DNA of 64,000 bases from Pseudarthrobacter chlorophenolicus A6 (lineage in GTDB: Bacteria; Actinomycetota; Actinomycetes; Actinomycetales; Micrococcaceae), in the NCBI RefSeq assembly GCF_000022025.1, contig NC_011886.1:1052096-1116095 (forward strand). Direction: 5' to 3'. Position numbers and translations under genes: made by a program. The notes under the pieces were generated by a model, which saw only the letters and a program-made list of their open reading frames with translations, was not told the DNA's origin and did not search any database. Shown here one piece after another: positions 53,347-64,000 of the stretch. How positions within the stretch are numbered: position 1 is the first letter of the stretch; each line of letters begins with the position of its first letter.

Positions 53347-54815
53347 GTATCGCCGCCCTTGCAGGCACGGGCCACAAAGTTGCCCTGCAGCGGGATCAGC
53401 TGGAGCCCGGAATCGTCCACCTGGGACTCGGTGCCTTCGCCCGAGCCCACACCGCCGTCTTCACCGAGGACGCCATGCTCGCCGCCGACGACCCGCAGTG
53501 GGGGATCATCGGGGTCACCCAGCGTTCGGATGCCGTGGCCCGGCAGCTCACTCCGCAGGACGGCCTCTTCACGGTGGACGAACGGGGAGAGGGCGCCGCC
53601 CCGGCACGGATCGTCTCCAGCATCGTCGAAGCCATCTCCGGGCGGGACAACCCGGACCTGGTGGTGGAACGGATCGCCGCGCCCGCCACAAAGATTGTCA
53701 CCCTTACCATCACCGAAAAGGGCTACCGGTTCAACCCGCAAACCCGCAACCTCGACCTGGACGACGCAGAGACCATCGCAGACCTCGGCGGCAGGCCGCC
53801 GCGCACCACCGTCGGCCAAATCACGCGGGGGCTGCAACAGCGCTGCCGGACCGGCGCCGGCCCCGTCACCGTGGTGTCCTGCGACAACCTGCCCGGCAAC
53901 GGCGAACTGACCGGCACCCTGGTCCGGAACTTCGCCGAAGCCCTCCCCGCCGGGGAAAGTGACGACCTGCTGGCCTGGATCGCGGCGAACGTAGCGTTCC
54001 CGTCCACCATGGTGGACCGGATGGTGCCCGCCACCACCGATGGCGACCTGGCCGCCGTCGAACGTGAATTGGGCCTGCGGGATGAAGCCGCCGTCGTCGC
54101 CGAGCCGTTCAAGCAATGGGTCATTGAGGACAATTTCGCTGCCGACAGGCCGCGCTGGGAGGAATCCGGTGCGCTGTTCAGCAACGACGTCGCCGCGTGG
54201 GAATCCGCCAAGCTGCGGCTGCTGAACGCCAGCCACTCGATGCTGGCCTACCTCGGCCTCGCCGTGGGCATGGAAACCATCGCCGACGCTGTGGAGGTGG
54301 ACGCATTCCGCACCGCCTGCCGGAGCATGATGCTGGAGGAAGCCCTGCCCAGCATCACCCTCCCCGCCGGAATGGACGGCGAACAGTACTGCGACGAGGT
54401 GCTCCGCCGGTTCGCCAACCCCGCACTCGGGCACACCACCGCGAAGGTGGGTAGCGACGGATCGCAGAAGGTAGGGCTCCGGCTGCTGACCACCGTCCGG
54501 GGAACGCTCGACGCCGGGCGCGAACCGAAGTGGGCCGCGCTAGCTGTTGCCGCGTGGATGCACCACGTGGCCGGCGCCCCGGCGACGGAACTGAACGATC
54601 CTCTGGCGAAAGAGCTGCAGGCGGTCCTGCCCGAAGACCGCACCGCGGACACCGTGGTGCCTGCCCTGCTCGGGTTCCGGCCCGTCGTCGAGCCTTACCT
54701 GGCCGGGCACGAAACCTTCAAGGCGCTGCTCCTGCACTGGTACCGCATCATCGACAACAACAAGGCTTCCGACAACAGGCTGGCAAGCCTGGGAAATGAG
54801 ATCAACCATGGCTGA
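53334..54815 (+). CDS. uxuB: Mannitol dehydrogenase-family fructuronate reductase with non-standard start codon
   Basis: The product has ~493 residues. The conserved N-terminus (EPGIVHLGLGAFARAHTAVF, the Rossmann loop with R) lies before the first ATG in frame (53475), so that ATG is not the true start. Between 53334 and 53474 there is no in-frame ATG, GTG or TTG. ATC 53334 sits 8-9 nt after GGAAGGA and gives [14 protein letters not shown] 53343 is the other choice. Further family features: VTQRSDAVARQL, DNLPGNGELT, PSTMVDRMVPAT, EDNFAADRP and the catalytic KLRLLNASHSMLAYLG. It would interconvert D-fructuronate and D-mannonate with NAD(H). It overlaps kdgK and the aldolase gene, so translation is coupled. 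Confidence 0.85.
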   Translation: MERLSIAALAGTGHKVALQRDQLEPGIVHLGLGAFARAHTAVFTEDAMLAADDPQWGIIGVTQRSDAVARQLTPQDGLFTVDERGEGAAPARIVSSIVEAISGRDNPDLVVERIAAPATKIVTLTITEKGYRFNPQTRNLDLDDAETIADLGGRPPRTTVGQITRGLQQRCRTGAGPVTVVSCDNLPGNGELTGTLVRNFAEALPAGESDDLLAWIAANVAFPSTMVDRMVPATTDGDLAAVERELGLRDEAAVVAEPFKQWVIEDNFAADRPRWEESGALFSNDVAAWESAKLRLLNASHSMLAYLGLAVGMETIADAVEVDAFRTACRSMMLEEALPSITLPAGMDGEQYCDEVLRRFANPALGHTTAKVGSDGSQKVGLRLLTTVRGTLDAGREPKWAALAVAAWMHHVAGAPATELNDPLAKELQAVLPEDRTADTVVPALLGFRPVVEPYLAGHETFKALLLHWYRIIDNNKASDNRLASLGNEINHG

Positions 54816-55434
54816 CGCATCCGGCGTCCTCGGCGTTTCACCGGTCATCCCTGTGGTCACCATTGACGATCCCCAGGACGCCGTGCCCCTGGCCCGCGCG
54901 TTGGTGGACGGTGGAGTGAAGATCATCGAGCTCACCCTCCGGACCACCTCGGCGCTCACCTCCCTGAAGCTCATCGCCGACGAAGTGCCGGAGATCCTGG
55001 TGGGCGCCGGCACCATTCTTACCCCGCAGCAGGCCGACGACGCCGTAGCCGCAGGTGCCCAGTTCCTGGTCAGCCCAGGGGTCACGCCGGCCCTGCTCAC
55101 CGCAATGCTCTCCACGGGCGTTCCCGTCCTGCCCGGGGTGGCAACGGTGGGTGAGGTCCTGGCCGTGCTGGAACAGGGGCTGGACACGATGAAGTTCTTC
55201 CCGGCAGGCCCCGCCGGCGGCCCGAAATACCTCGCGGCCATCGGCGCGCCCGTCCCGCACGTGAGGTTCTGCCCCACGGGCGGCATCAGTCTGGCTACCG
55301 CGCCGGACTACCTGAAGCTGCCCAACGTGGCCTGCGTGGGAGGCAGCTGGCTGACCCCGGCAGACGCCGTCGCAGCCAAGGACTGGGCCCGCATCACCAC
55401 CCTCGCGAGCGGTGCAGCAGCCCTCGCCCGCTAA
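54808..55434 (+). CDS. eda: 2-dehydro-3-deoxyphosphogluconate (KDPG/KHG) aldolase
   Basis: The product has 208 residues from ATG 54808; an ATG 12 bp earlier is possible. Active-site residues are all visible: Glu in IIELTLRT, GAGTILTPQQADDAVAAGA, the phosphate/Thr region SPGVTPALL, and the Schiff-base Lys in DTMKFFPAGPAGG; the phosphate site closes with PTGGIS. It splits KDPG into pyruvate and glyceraldehyde 3-phosphate, the last step of the operon pathway. It overlaps the fructuronate reductase by 8 bp. A palindromic repeat follows 10 bp after the stop. Confidence 0.93.
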   Translation: MADASGVLGVSPVIPVVTIDDPQDAVPLARALVDGGVKIIELTLRTTSALTSLKLIADEVPEILVGAGTILTPQQADDAVAAGAQFLVSPGVTPALLTAMLSTGVPVLPGVATVGEVLAVLEQGLDTMKFFPAGPAGGPKYLAAIGAPVPHVRFCPTGGISLATAPDYLKLPNVACVGGSWLTPADAVAAKDWARITTLASGAAALAR

Positions 55435-55444
55435 CCCGAAAAAG

Positions 55445-55498
55445 TAGGTAGCAGCAGGTGTCGTTTAGAGCCCTCAAAACGACATCAGCTGCTACCTA
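55445..55498. repeat. Dispersed palindromic repeat, copy 3
   Basis: TAGGTAGCAGC at the left and GCTGCTACCTA at the right pair exactly; inside, GTGTCGTTTAGAG and CTCAAAACGACAT pair with mismatches. The same element occurs at 43607 and 51084. It lies between the convergent aldolase and TerC genes and could terminate both. Confidence 0.8.
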
Positions 55499-55514
55499 GT
55501 TGGGAGGAAGGGGG

Positions 55515-56714
55515 TCAGGCCTGCGCGTCCGCCCGGACCTGGGCCTTGTCGTGCTCGTCGTGGGCCTTGCGGATCAGGGCCAGGAACTCGGTTTCGTTGC
55601 GGACCAGGCGCTTGTACTTCTCCGGGAGCTTGCGGATCTGGTCCTCCTCGCGGACCATCTTGGCGAAGATCTTGTCCCTCTCCGCCATGTCCGTTTCGTA
55701 GTTCAGGTCCACGTACTCAGTGGCGTGCCGGCGGGCACCGGAGACGGCGTTCTTGGCCTTGCCCTTGGGGCTGAAGATCGAGGCCAGGATGGTGAGCACC
55801 AGCACGCCGAGGATCACACTGAGCGACAGGCCTGTGCTGACCTCCACCACATTGACGTGCTCGCCGTCGTTGATGAACGGCAGCGTGTTCTCGTGGAGCG
55901 CGTGCAGGATGAGCTTGACGCCGATGAAGCCCAGGATCACGGCCAGGCCGTAGGACAGGAAGATCAGCCGGTCCAGCAGTCCGTCGATCAGGAAGAACAG
56001 CTGCCGCAGGCCCATCAACGAGAACGCGGTGGCGGTGAAGACGATGAACACGTTCTGGGTCAGGCCGAAGATGGCCGGGATGGAGTCCAGGGCGAACAGG
56101 ATGTCCGTACCGCCGATGGCCACCATCACCAGCAGCATGGGGGTCAGCACCTTCTTGCCGTTCTCCATGGTGAAGAGCTTGTCGCCGTCGTAATGCTCCG
56201 ACGCCGGCAGGAACTTCTTGGCGAGCCGGACCACGAAACCTTCGGAGTCGTCGTCGTGGTCATCCGGCTTGAGCAGGTTGCCGGCCGTGATCAGCAGGAT
56301 CAGCCCGAAGATGTAGAAGACCCACGCGAAGCTGTTGATCAGTGCTGCGCCCAGGAAGATGAAGGCCGTGCGGGCAATCAGGGAGAAGACGATGCCGAAC
56401 AGCAACACCTTCTGCTGGTCCGCGCGGGGCACCTTGAAGCTGGCCATGATGATCAGGAACACGAAGAGGTTGTCCACGGACAGGGCCTTCTCCGTGACGT
56501 AGCCGGCGAAGTACTCGGTACCCATGGTGGGCCCGCCGAAGAGCAGCACACCCAGCCCGAACAGCAGAGCGATGCCCACGTAGATCGCCGACCAGATGGA
56601 CGATTCCTTCAATGTGGGGGTGTGCGCCTTGCGGACGTGGAAGAAGAAATCGAAGGCCAGCAGCCCCACGATTCCCGCGATGGTCAGGGTCCAGACATAA
56701 GGAGGAACTTCCAC
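55515..56714 (-). CDS. TerC/Alx-family membrane protein (metal homeostasis)
   Basis: The product has 399 residues from GTG 56714, with GAAAGG ~8 nt upstream. About eight membrane helices lie between residues ~8 and 315, with TerC family segments AYVTEKALSVDNLFVFLIIM, GTDILFALDSIPAIFGLTQN (the acidic, metal-binding helix) and LRQLFFLIDGLLDRLIFLSY. The last ~80 residues form a charged cytoplasmic tail. TerC proteins are linked to Mn(II) export, pH response or metalation of exported proteins rather than to tellurite as such. It is 37 bp downstream of recQ, in the same direction, with no space for a separate riboswitch, so it is probably co-transcribed with it. Confidence 0.9.
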   Translation of the reverse strand: MEVPPYVWTLTIAGIVGLLAFDFFFHVRKAHTPTLKESSIWSAIYVGIALLFGLGVLLFGGPTMGTEYFAGYVTEKALSVDNLFVFLIIMASFKVPRADQQKVLLFGIVFSLIARTAFIFLGAALINSFAWVFYIFGLILLITAGNLLKPDDHDDDSEGFVVRLAKKFLPASEHYDGDKLFTMENGKKVLTPMLLVMVAIGGTDILFALDSIPAIFGLTQNVFIVFTATAFSLMGLRQLFFLIDGLLDRLIFLSYGLAVILGFIGVKLILHALHENTLPFINDGEHVNVVEVSTGLSLSVILGVLVLTILASIFSPKGKAKNAVSGARRHATEYVDLNYETDMAERDKIFAKMVREEDQIRKLPEKYKRLVRNETEFLALIRKAHDEHDKAQVRADAQA

Positions 56715-56751
56715 GCGGCGGCCTTTCGTTGGAACGTGTCCCTGAAGCTTA

Positions 56752-58467
56752 CTAAGCAGGCTTCAGGAGTTTATGCTCCAGCACGGCCGAACGCGACAGT
56801 GTTTTGTATCCCTCCTGCTCGAACAGCACGGTGATCACGTCGTCCTCGTGCCGCATCACCAGGCCCTGGCCCCACTCTTTGTGGACCACCGCGGACTGGA
56901 GCGGGAACGGATCATCGGCCGCCGCAGGACCCCGCCGGCCGCCGTCGGACGTCTTTTTTCCCTTCTTGCCGCCCCCGTTCCCGGAGCCGGGCTCCGCGGA
57001 TTCGTCCGGACGGCGTGCGGCCTCGGCGCAGGCGTCGCAGTTGTTGCACGGCGCCGGCAGGTCCTCGCCGAAGTAGTTGAGCAGGAACTGGCGCCGGCAC
57101 CCGTCCGTCTCGGCGTAGGCGCGCATCATGGTCAGGCGGGACTGCTCCACGCGCTGCCTGGCCTCTGCGCGTTCGACGGCGGCGGCAGCCAGTGCGGGCA
57201 GCTTGGCTTTGGCGGCGAGGCGTATCCCGCGCTTGCCTGTGGTGACCGAGCCCGCCTCCTCGAGCTGGTTCACCAAGCCCGTGACCCGGCGGGCCGGGAA
57301 CCCGGTCAGCTCCGCCAGGGACGACTTGGGCACGGGTCCACCGGCATCCTTGAGGACTTTCAGCACCTTGAGCAGCTTCTCCGGATCCGGGGTACTGGTA
57401 CTGAAGAACTTCCGCAGGCCCAGATCCTCGGAACGGTAGTGCAGCACCGCGGCGGCAGGTTTGCCGTCCCGGCCCCCACGGCCGATCTCCTGGTAGTAGG
57501 CGTCCAGCGATTCCGGGATGTCTGCGTGCACCACGAAACGGACGGTGGGTTTGTCGATGCCCATGCCGAAGGCGGTAGTGGCCGCCACCACGTCCAGCCC
57601 GTCCGCCAGGAAGAGTTCGTGGATGCGTTCCCGTTCCGCGGCGGACAAGCCGGCGTGGTAAGCCTCGGCCCGGAGGCCTTCCGCGGCGAGCTTGGCGGCG
57701 TACTTTTCGGTGTCCTTGCGGGTGGCGGCGTACACCAGGCCCTGCCCGTCGCGTGCCAGCGCAGCCACCTGGTGGAGGACGGCGCGGCGCTTGTCCCTGT
57801 CCTCATGGTGGCGCACCACATCCAGGCAGATGTTGGGGCGGTCAAAGCCGTGCACCAGCACCAGGGGGTCCTTCATGCGCAGCCGTTCCACGATTTCGTC
57901 CCGTACCGGGGGAGAGGCGGTGGCGGTCAGGGCTGCGGCGGGCGGGTGGCCCAGCCGTTCCCGGACGGTGCCCAGGCCCAGGTAGTCGGGCCGGAAGTCG
58001 TGGCCCCAGGAGGAGACGCAGTGGGCCTCGTCCACCACGAACAGGGAGACCCCCATGCGGGCCAGGCGCTCCACCGTCACGTCCTTGGCCAGCTGCTCCG
58101 GCGCCAGGTAGAGGAACGCTGCCGTCCCGGACTCGGCAGCCTCCCACGCGGCCTCCACCTCGGCGTCACTGTGGGATGAGTTGATGGCGACGGCGGCCCC
58201 CTCGCCGAGGTCTGTGGCCAGGCCGTCCAGCTGGTCCTCCTGGAGGGCGATCAGCGGTGAAACCACGACGGCGGGATGTCCCGTTGCGTTGTGGAGGTAC
58301 CGGGCGGCCACCTGGAAGATGGCGGATTTGCCGTAGCCGGTGGGCATTACGGCCAGGACGTCGCGGCCGTCAACCAGCGCGGACATCCCTGCAAGCTGGC
58401 CGTCCCGAAGGTCCGGGAGGGAAAATGATGAAGCCGCAAGGGCGGCAAGGGCAAGATCGTCGGACAT
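56752..58467 (-). CDS. recQ: RecQ-family ATP-dependent DNA helicase
   Basis: The product has 571 residues from ATG 58467, with GGAG ~10 nt upstream. Helicase motifs in order: FRDGQ-type motif 0 (LRDGQLAG), motif I MPTGYGKSA, motif II VVDEAHCVSSWGHDFRPDY, motif III TATASP, and motif VI QEIGRGGRDG. The zinc-binding subdomain is present as CRRQFLLNYFGEDL.PCNNCDAC. After a basic, Gly-rich linker (~480-510) there is a small beta domain (HKEWGQGLVMRHEDDVITVL) of KOW/CarD-like look instead of the HRDC domain, the common actinobacterial RecQ form. It unwinds DNA 3' to 5' in repair. TerC follows 37 bp downstream. Confidence 0.92.
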   Translation of the reverse strand: MSDDLALAALAASSFSLPDLRDGQLAGMSALVDGRDVLAVMPTGYGKSAIFQVAARYLHNATGHPAVVVSPLIALQEDQLDGLATDLGEGAAVAINSSHSDAEVEAAWEAAESGTAAFLYLAPEQLAKDVTVERLARMGVSLFVVDEAHCVSSWGHDFRPDYLGLGTVRERLGHPPAAALTATASPPVRDEIVERLRMKDPLVLVHGFDRPNICLDVVRHHEDRDKRRAVLHQVAALARDGQGLVYAATRKDTEKYAAKLAAEGLRAEAYHAGLSAAERERIHELFLADGLDVVAATTAFGMGIDKPTVRFVVHADIPESLDAYYQEIGRGGRDGKPAAAVLHYRSEDLGLRKFFSTSTPDPEKLLKVLKVLKDAGGPVPKSSLAELTGFPARRVTGLVNQLEEAGSVTTGKRGIRLAAKAKLPALAAAAVERAEARQRVEQSRLTMMRAYAETDGCRRQFLLNYFGEDLPAPCNNCDACAEAARRPDESAEPGSGNGGGKKGKKTSDGGRRGPAAADDPFPLQSAVVHKEWGQGLVMRHEDDVITVLFEQEGYKTLSRSAVLEHKLLKPA

Positions 58468-58657
58468 GTAAAACGGGCTCCGCACACCAGAAACCAACGG
58501 CCGCTTGCTTCAGCCGTGGTGCCCAGCCTACGCCAGCCCCGCGCCGCCGTCGTACATCCCTTGACTTCAGCGGATGGCTGAACAAATGTGGAAAGAGCGG
58601 AGACCGCCGAAGCAGCCGGTGGTGGCCCGGACGGCGAGGACGCAAGGAGAACCCAAC

Positions 58658-60985
<2,328 letters not shown>

Positions 60986-61022
60986 CAGGTGGCGGGCGTG
61001 ACCGGCCCTGCCCCGCATCGGC

Positions 61023-61076
61023 GGCCCTGGCCCGCACACACGGTACAAGCCAATGCCGGTTGTGCGGGCCAGGGCC
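61023..61076. terminator. Perfect 16-bp hairpin between convergent genes
   Basis: GGCCCTGGCCCGCACA at 61023-61038 pairs exactly with TGTGCGGGCCAGGGCC at 61061-61076 around a 22-nt loop. It lies between the stops of the molybdoenzyme and the DUF6457 gene and should terminate both transcripts. Confidence 0.85.
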
Positions 61077-61086
61077 GGTTACGTGC

Positions 61087-61416
61087 CTACTGGGCGGTGT
61101 CGGCCCAGCCTTTGCTGGCCGGGCCGCCGTCGTGCCCGTCCTCGCACAGCTGGAACGCCACCTTCGCAGCCTTATCCACGGCGGCCGCCGCGGCGTCCTT
61201 GTTTCCCGCGCTGCCGGTCCCGGCGTGCAGCCCGGCGGCGTAGCCCACCATGAATGTGGTGACCGGTGCAGCGGCATGGATCACCGAATCCGCCGATTTC
61301 CGGGCCAGGTCCAGGAGCAGCTCCTGGTCTACCTTGAGGTCGAGGATCTGCAGTGCCTGTGCCAGCCGGTGGCTCCACTGGTCCAGGACCTGCGCTTCGT
61401 CGTCGTTGACTGCCAT
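61087..61416 (-). CDS. DUF6457-type small protein
   Basis: The product has 109 residues from ATG 61416, with AAGGAG 5 nt upstream. It is helical (QVLDQWSHRLAQALQILDLK, LLLDLARKSADSVIHAAAPV, VTTFMVGYAAGLHAG). This is the DUF6457 pattern found next to molybdopterin-guanine dinucleotide and FdhD genes in actinobacteria, consistent with the convergent FdhF/YdeP enzyme. The product itself is not catalytic by any motif I can see. It lies 13 bp downstream of the aldo/keto reductase on the same strand. Confidence 0.75.
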   Translation of the reverse strand: MAVNDDEAQVLDQWSHRLAQALQILDLKVDQELLLDLARKSADSVIHAAAPVTTFMVGYAAGLHAGTGSAGNKDAAAAAVDKAAKVAFQLCEDGHDGGPASKGWADTAQ

Positions 61417-61429
61417 GGTTCTCCTTGCG

Positions 61430-62404
<975 letters not shown>

Positions 62405-62762
62405 TCGGTTCTCCTCAGCGGTAGAACGTGCTCCGCGCCCGCCATGACGGGGCGCAAAAGCCTTTGGGTGCAGCGTACGCCCCACAGGCACGTCCCCAGA
62501 AGTGTGCCGTCCCAAACATGGGGTCCATACCCCTAGACCAGTCCGGCGGGCCTGCCTAGACTGGGCGGACCCCCACCCAGGAACCCGCAGCGACTGGCGC
62601 TTCCGGCAAGAAAAGAACGTCCCGGCACGAACGTTCCGGAGACGGACGGCACGCCGGGAAGCGCACGATTTTCGGTCGGGCCGGGTCCCCGCCTGCGGGG
62701 TTGCATCACCTATCCAACCATCACGGCCGCCGTACCCGGCAGGCCTGACAACAGGAGAACAG
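62405..62762. other. Divergent intergenic region (358 bp) with repeats
   Basis: Between the aldo/keto reductase and fdhA. It contains a pair CCAGTC (62538-62543) and GACTGG (62559-62564) and a direct repeat of CTAGAC (62533-62538, 62556-62561), and just before them GGGGT-CCAT-ACCCC. The elements are candidates for a shared regulator site. No coding frame with a start and ribosome binding site was found. Confidence 0.45.
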
Positions 62763-63974
62763 ATGACAGGGAACAAAGCCGTTGCCTACAAGGAACCCGG
62801 CAAGGTCGAGGTAATCGATGTTGACTATCCCACCTTCGAACTGAAGGACGGCCCGGGCGTCAACCCGGCCAACGTGGGACGTGCGGTCAACCACGGGGTG
62901 ATCCTCAAGACCGTGGCCACCAATATCTGCGGCTCGGACCAGCACATGGTGCGCGGCCGCACCACAGCACCGCCGGACCTGGTGCTGGGCCACGAAATCA
63001 CCGGTGAAGTGGTGGAGGTGGGCCGCGACGTGGAGTTCATCAAGGTGGGCGATATCTGCTCGGTGCCGTTCAACATCGCCTGCGGGCGGTGCCGGAACTG
63101 CAAGGAGCGGAAGACCGGCATTTGCCTGAATGTGAACCCGGACCGCCCCGGCAGTGCCTACGGCTACGTGGATATGGGCGGCTGGGTGGGCGGCCAGGCC
63201 AATTACGTCCTGGTGCCGTACGCGGACTGGAACCTGCTCAAATTCCCGGACCGGGACCAGGCCCTGGAGAAGATGCTGGACCTGACCATGCTTTCGGACA
63301 TCTTCCCCACGGGATTCCACGGAGCCGTGACCGCCGGCGTGGGCGTCGGTTCCACGGTGTATGTGGCGGGTGCCGGGCCTGTTGGCCTCGCAGCGGCAAC
63401 CAGCGCGCACCTGCTGGGTGCCGCCGTCGTAATTGTGGGCGACATGAACGCCGACCGCCTGGCCCAGGCCAAGAGCTTCGGCTGCGAGACGGTGGACCTG
63501 AGCAAGGGCGGCCCGGCCGAGCAGATCGAACAGATCCTGGGTGTCCCGGAGGTGGACTGCGGCGTGGACGCCGTGGGCTTCGAGGCGCGCGGGCACGGCA
63601 GCAACGCCTCGGAGGCGCCGGCCACGGTTCTGAACTCCCTGATGGAGATCACCTCAGCCGGCGGCGCCCTGGGCATTCCCGGGCTCTACGTCACAGGGGA
63701 TCCGGGCGGCATCGACGAGGCCGCCAAGAAGGGTGCGCTGAGCCTGAGCCTCGGCACGGGCTGGGCCAAATCGCTGAGCTTCACCACCGGCCAGTGTCCG
63801 GTGATGAAGTACAACCGCGGGCTGATGATGGCGATCCTGCATGACAAGGTCCACATCGCCAAGAACGTCAACGCCAAAGCGATTGCCCTGGAGGACGCGC
63901 CGAAGGGCTACGCCGAGTTCGACGCCGGTGCCGCCACCAAGTACGTGCTGAACCCGAACGGCTACCTCAGCTAG
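62763..63974 (+). CDS. fdhA: Glutathione-independent formaldehyde dehydrogenase
   Basis: The product has 403 residues, close to the 398-399 of the Pseudomonas enzyme, from ATG 62763 with AGGAGA 6 nt upstream. Catalytic zinc site: [14 protein letters not shown] and LGHEITGEV; all four structural-zinc cysteines occur in [15 protein letters not shown]. The NAD-binding loop is [20 protein letters not shown]. The extended loop [20 protein letters not shown] is typical of this class, in which the NAD(H) stays tightly bound and formaldehyde is dismutated or oxidised without glutathione. The start is supported by the N-terminus [20 protein letters not shown]. It is divergent from the aldo/keto reductase. 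Confidence 0.9.
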   Translation: MTGNKAVAYKEPGKVEVIDVDYPTFELKDGPGVNPANVGRAVNHGVILKTVATNICGSDQHMVRGRTTAPPDLVLGHEITGEVVEVGRDVEFIKVGDICSVPFNIACGRCRNCKERKTGICLNVNPDRPGSAYGYVDMGGWVGGQANYVLVPYADWNLLKFPDRDQALEKMLDLTMLSDIFPTGFHGAVTAGVGVGSTVYVAGAGPVGLAAATSAHLLGAAVVIVGDMNADRLAQAKSFGCETVDLSKGGPAEQIEQILGVPEVDCGVDAVGFEARGHGSNASEAPATVLNSLMEITSAGGALGIPGLYVTGDPGGIDEAAKKGALSLSLGTGWAKSLSFTTGQCPVMKYNRGLMMAILHDKVHIAKNVNAKAIALEDAPKGYAEFDAGAATKYVLNPNGYLS

Positions 63975-64000
63975 GAGGGAGTTTCCCGACGGCGGGCGGC

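Noticed and set aside
56715..56751. Manganese (yybP-ykoY) riboswitch before the TerC gene
   Set aside because: Only 37 bp separate recQ and the TerC gene, too short for the aptamer.

Overview
The window is a 64 kb chromosomal segment of a high-GC actinobacterium, most likely a member of the Micrococcaceae close to Arthrobacter or Pseudarthrobacter. The evidence is the codon use, the gene families (DUF6318 lipoprotein, biotin synthase with its auxiliary protein BsaP, TM0106-type RecB-like nuclease, MSMEG_6728-type protein, actinobacterial Rpf/LysM protein), frequent GTG starts and 4-bp stop/start overlaps, and some possibly leaderless promoters. No rRNA, tRNA, CRISPR array, prophage or insertion sequence was seen. 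The genus assignment is inference.

Layout. 1-3.9 kb: end of a LOG-family gene, a secreted matrixin-like protease, a ferritin-like/VIT1 metal transporter and a small acidic protein. 3.9-10.3 kb: a putative guanidino-compound (arginine-derived) catabolic locus with a sodium:solute symporter, XRE-cupin regulator, agmatinase-family ureohydrolase and a TPP-dependent decarboxylase-like enzyme; a DUF559 protein sits inside it. 10.4-17.9 kb: MarR regulator with operator, a DHA2-type drug exporter with a long cytoplasmic tail, a heterodimeric ABC exporter, a thioesterase and a small membrane protein. 18.0-21.5 kb: a two-gene McrBC-like modification-dependent restriction system. 21.6-24.5 kb: divergent sensor kinase and response regulator plus a degenerate Hpt protein. 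24.6-33.1 kb: secreted GH26 enzyme, orphan Vsr endonuclease, PNPOx-like protein, bioB-bsaP, NCS1 permease, a lipoprotein/PKD secreted pair and an Old Yellow Enzyme. 33.3-43.6 kb: Tex, a frameshifted DUF2071 gene, an SDR-fold protein, a pyrimidine-dimer-glycosylase-like protein, an Rpf/LysM wall enzyme, an adenine deaminase and an unusual winged-helix/lysine-rich/X25 fusion. 43.7-47.6 kb: acylphosphatase and a 1215-residue nuclease-helicase.

47.7-55.4 kb is a complete, tightly coupled sugar-acid operon: FCD-type GntR regulator (divergent), MFS transporter, L-idonate/L-gulonate 5-dehydrogenase-like enzyme, D-mannonate dehydratase, KDG kinase, fructuronate reductase and KDPG aldolase. Together these would take an aldonate through D-fructuronate, D-mannonate, KDG and KDPG to pyruvate and glyceraldehyde 3-phosphate. 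55.5-64 kb: TerC, RecQ, an FdhF/YdeP-type molybdoenzyme facing a DUF6457 gene, an aldo/keto reductase and a glutathione-independent formaldehyde dehydrogenase.

The least ordinary items are: three dispersed copies of a ~50-65 bp palindromic repeat (43607, 51084, 55445), one of them inside the sugar-acid operon; a fructuronate reductase whose only well-placed start is ATC; a McrC-like nuclease with Asn at a catalytic acidic position; an Hpt protein without its phospho-accepting His; the wHTH/lysine-rich/X25 fusion; and a perfect 15-bp hairpin in the first codons of the matrixin-like gene.
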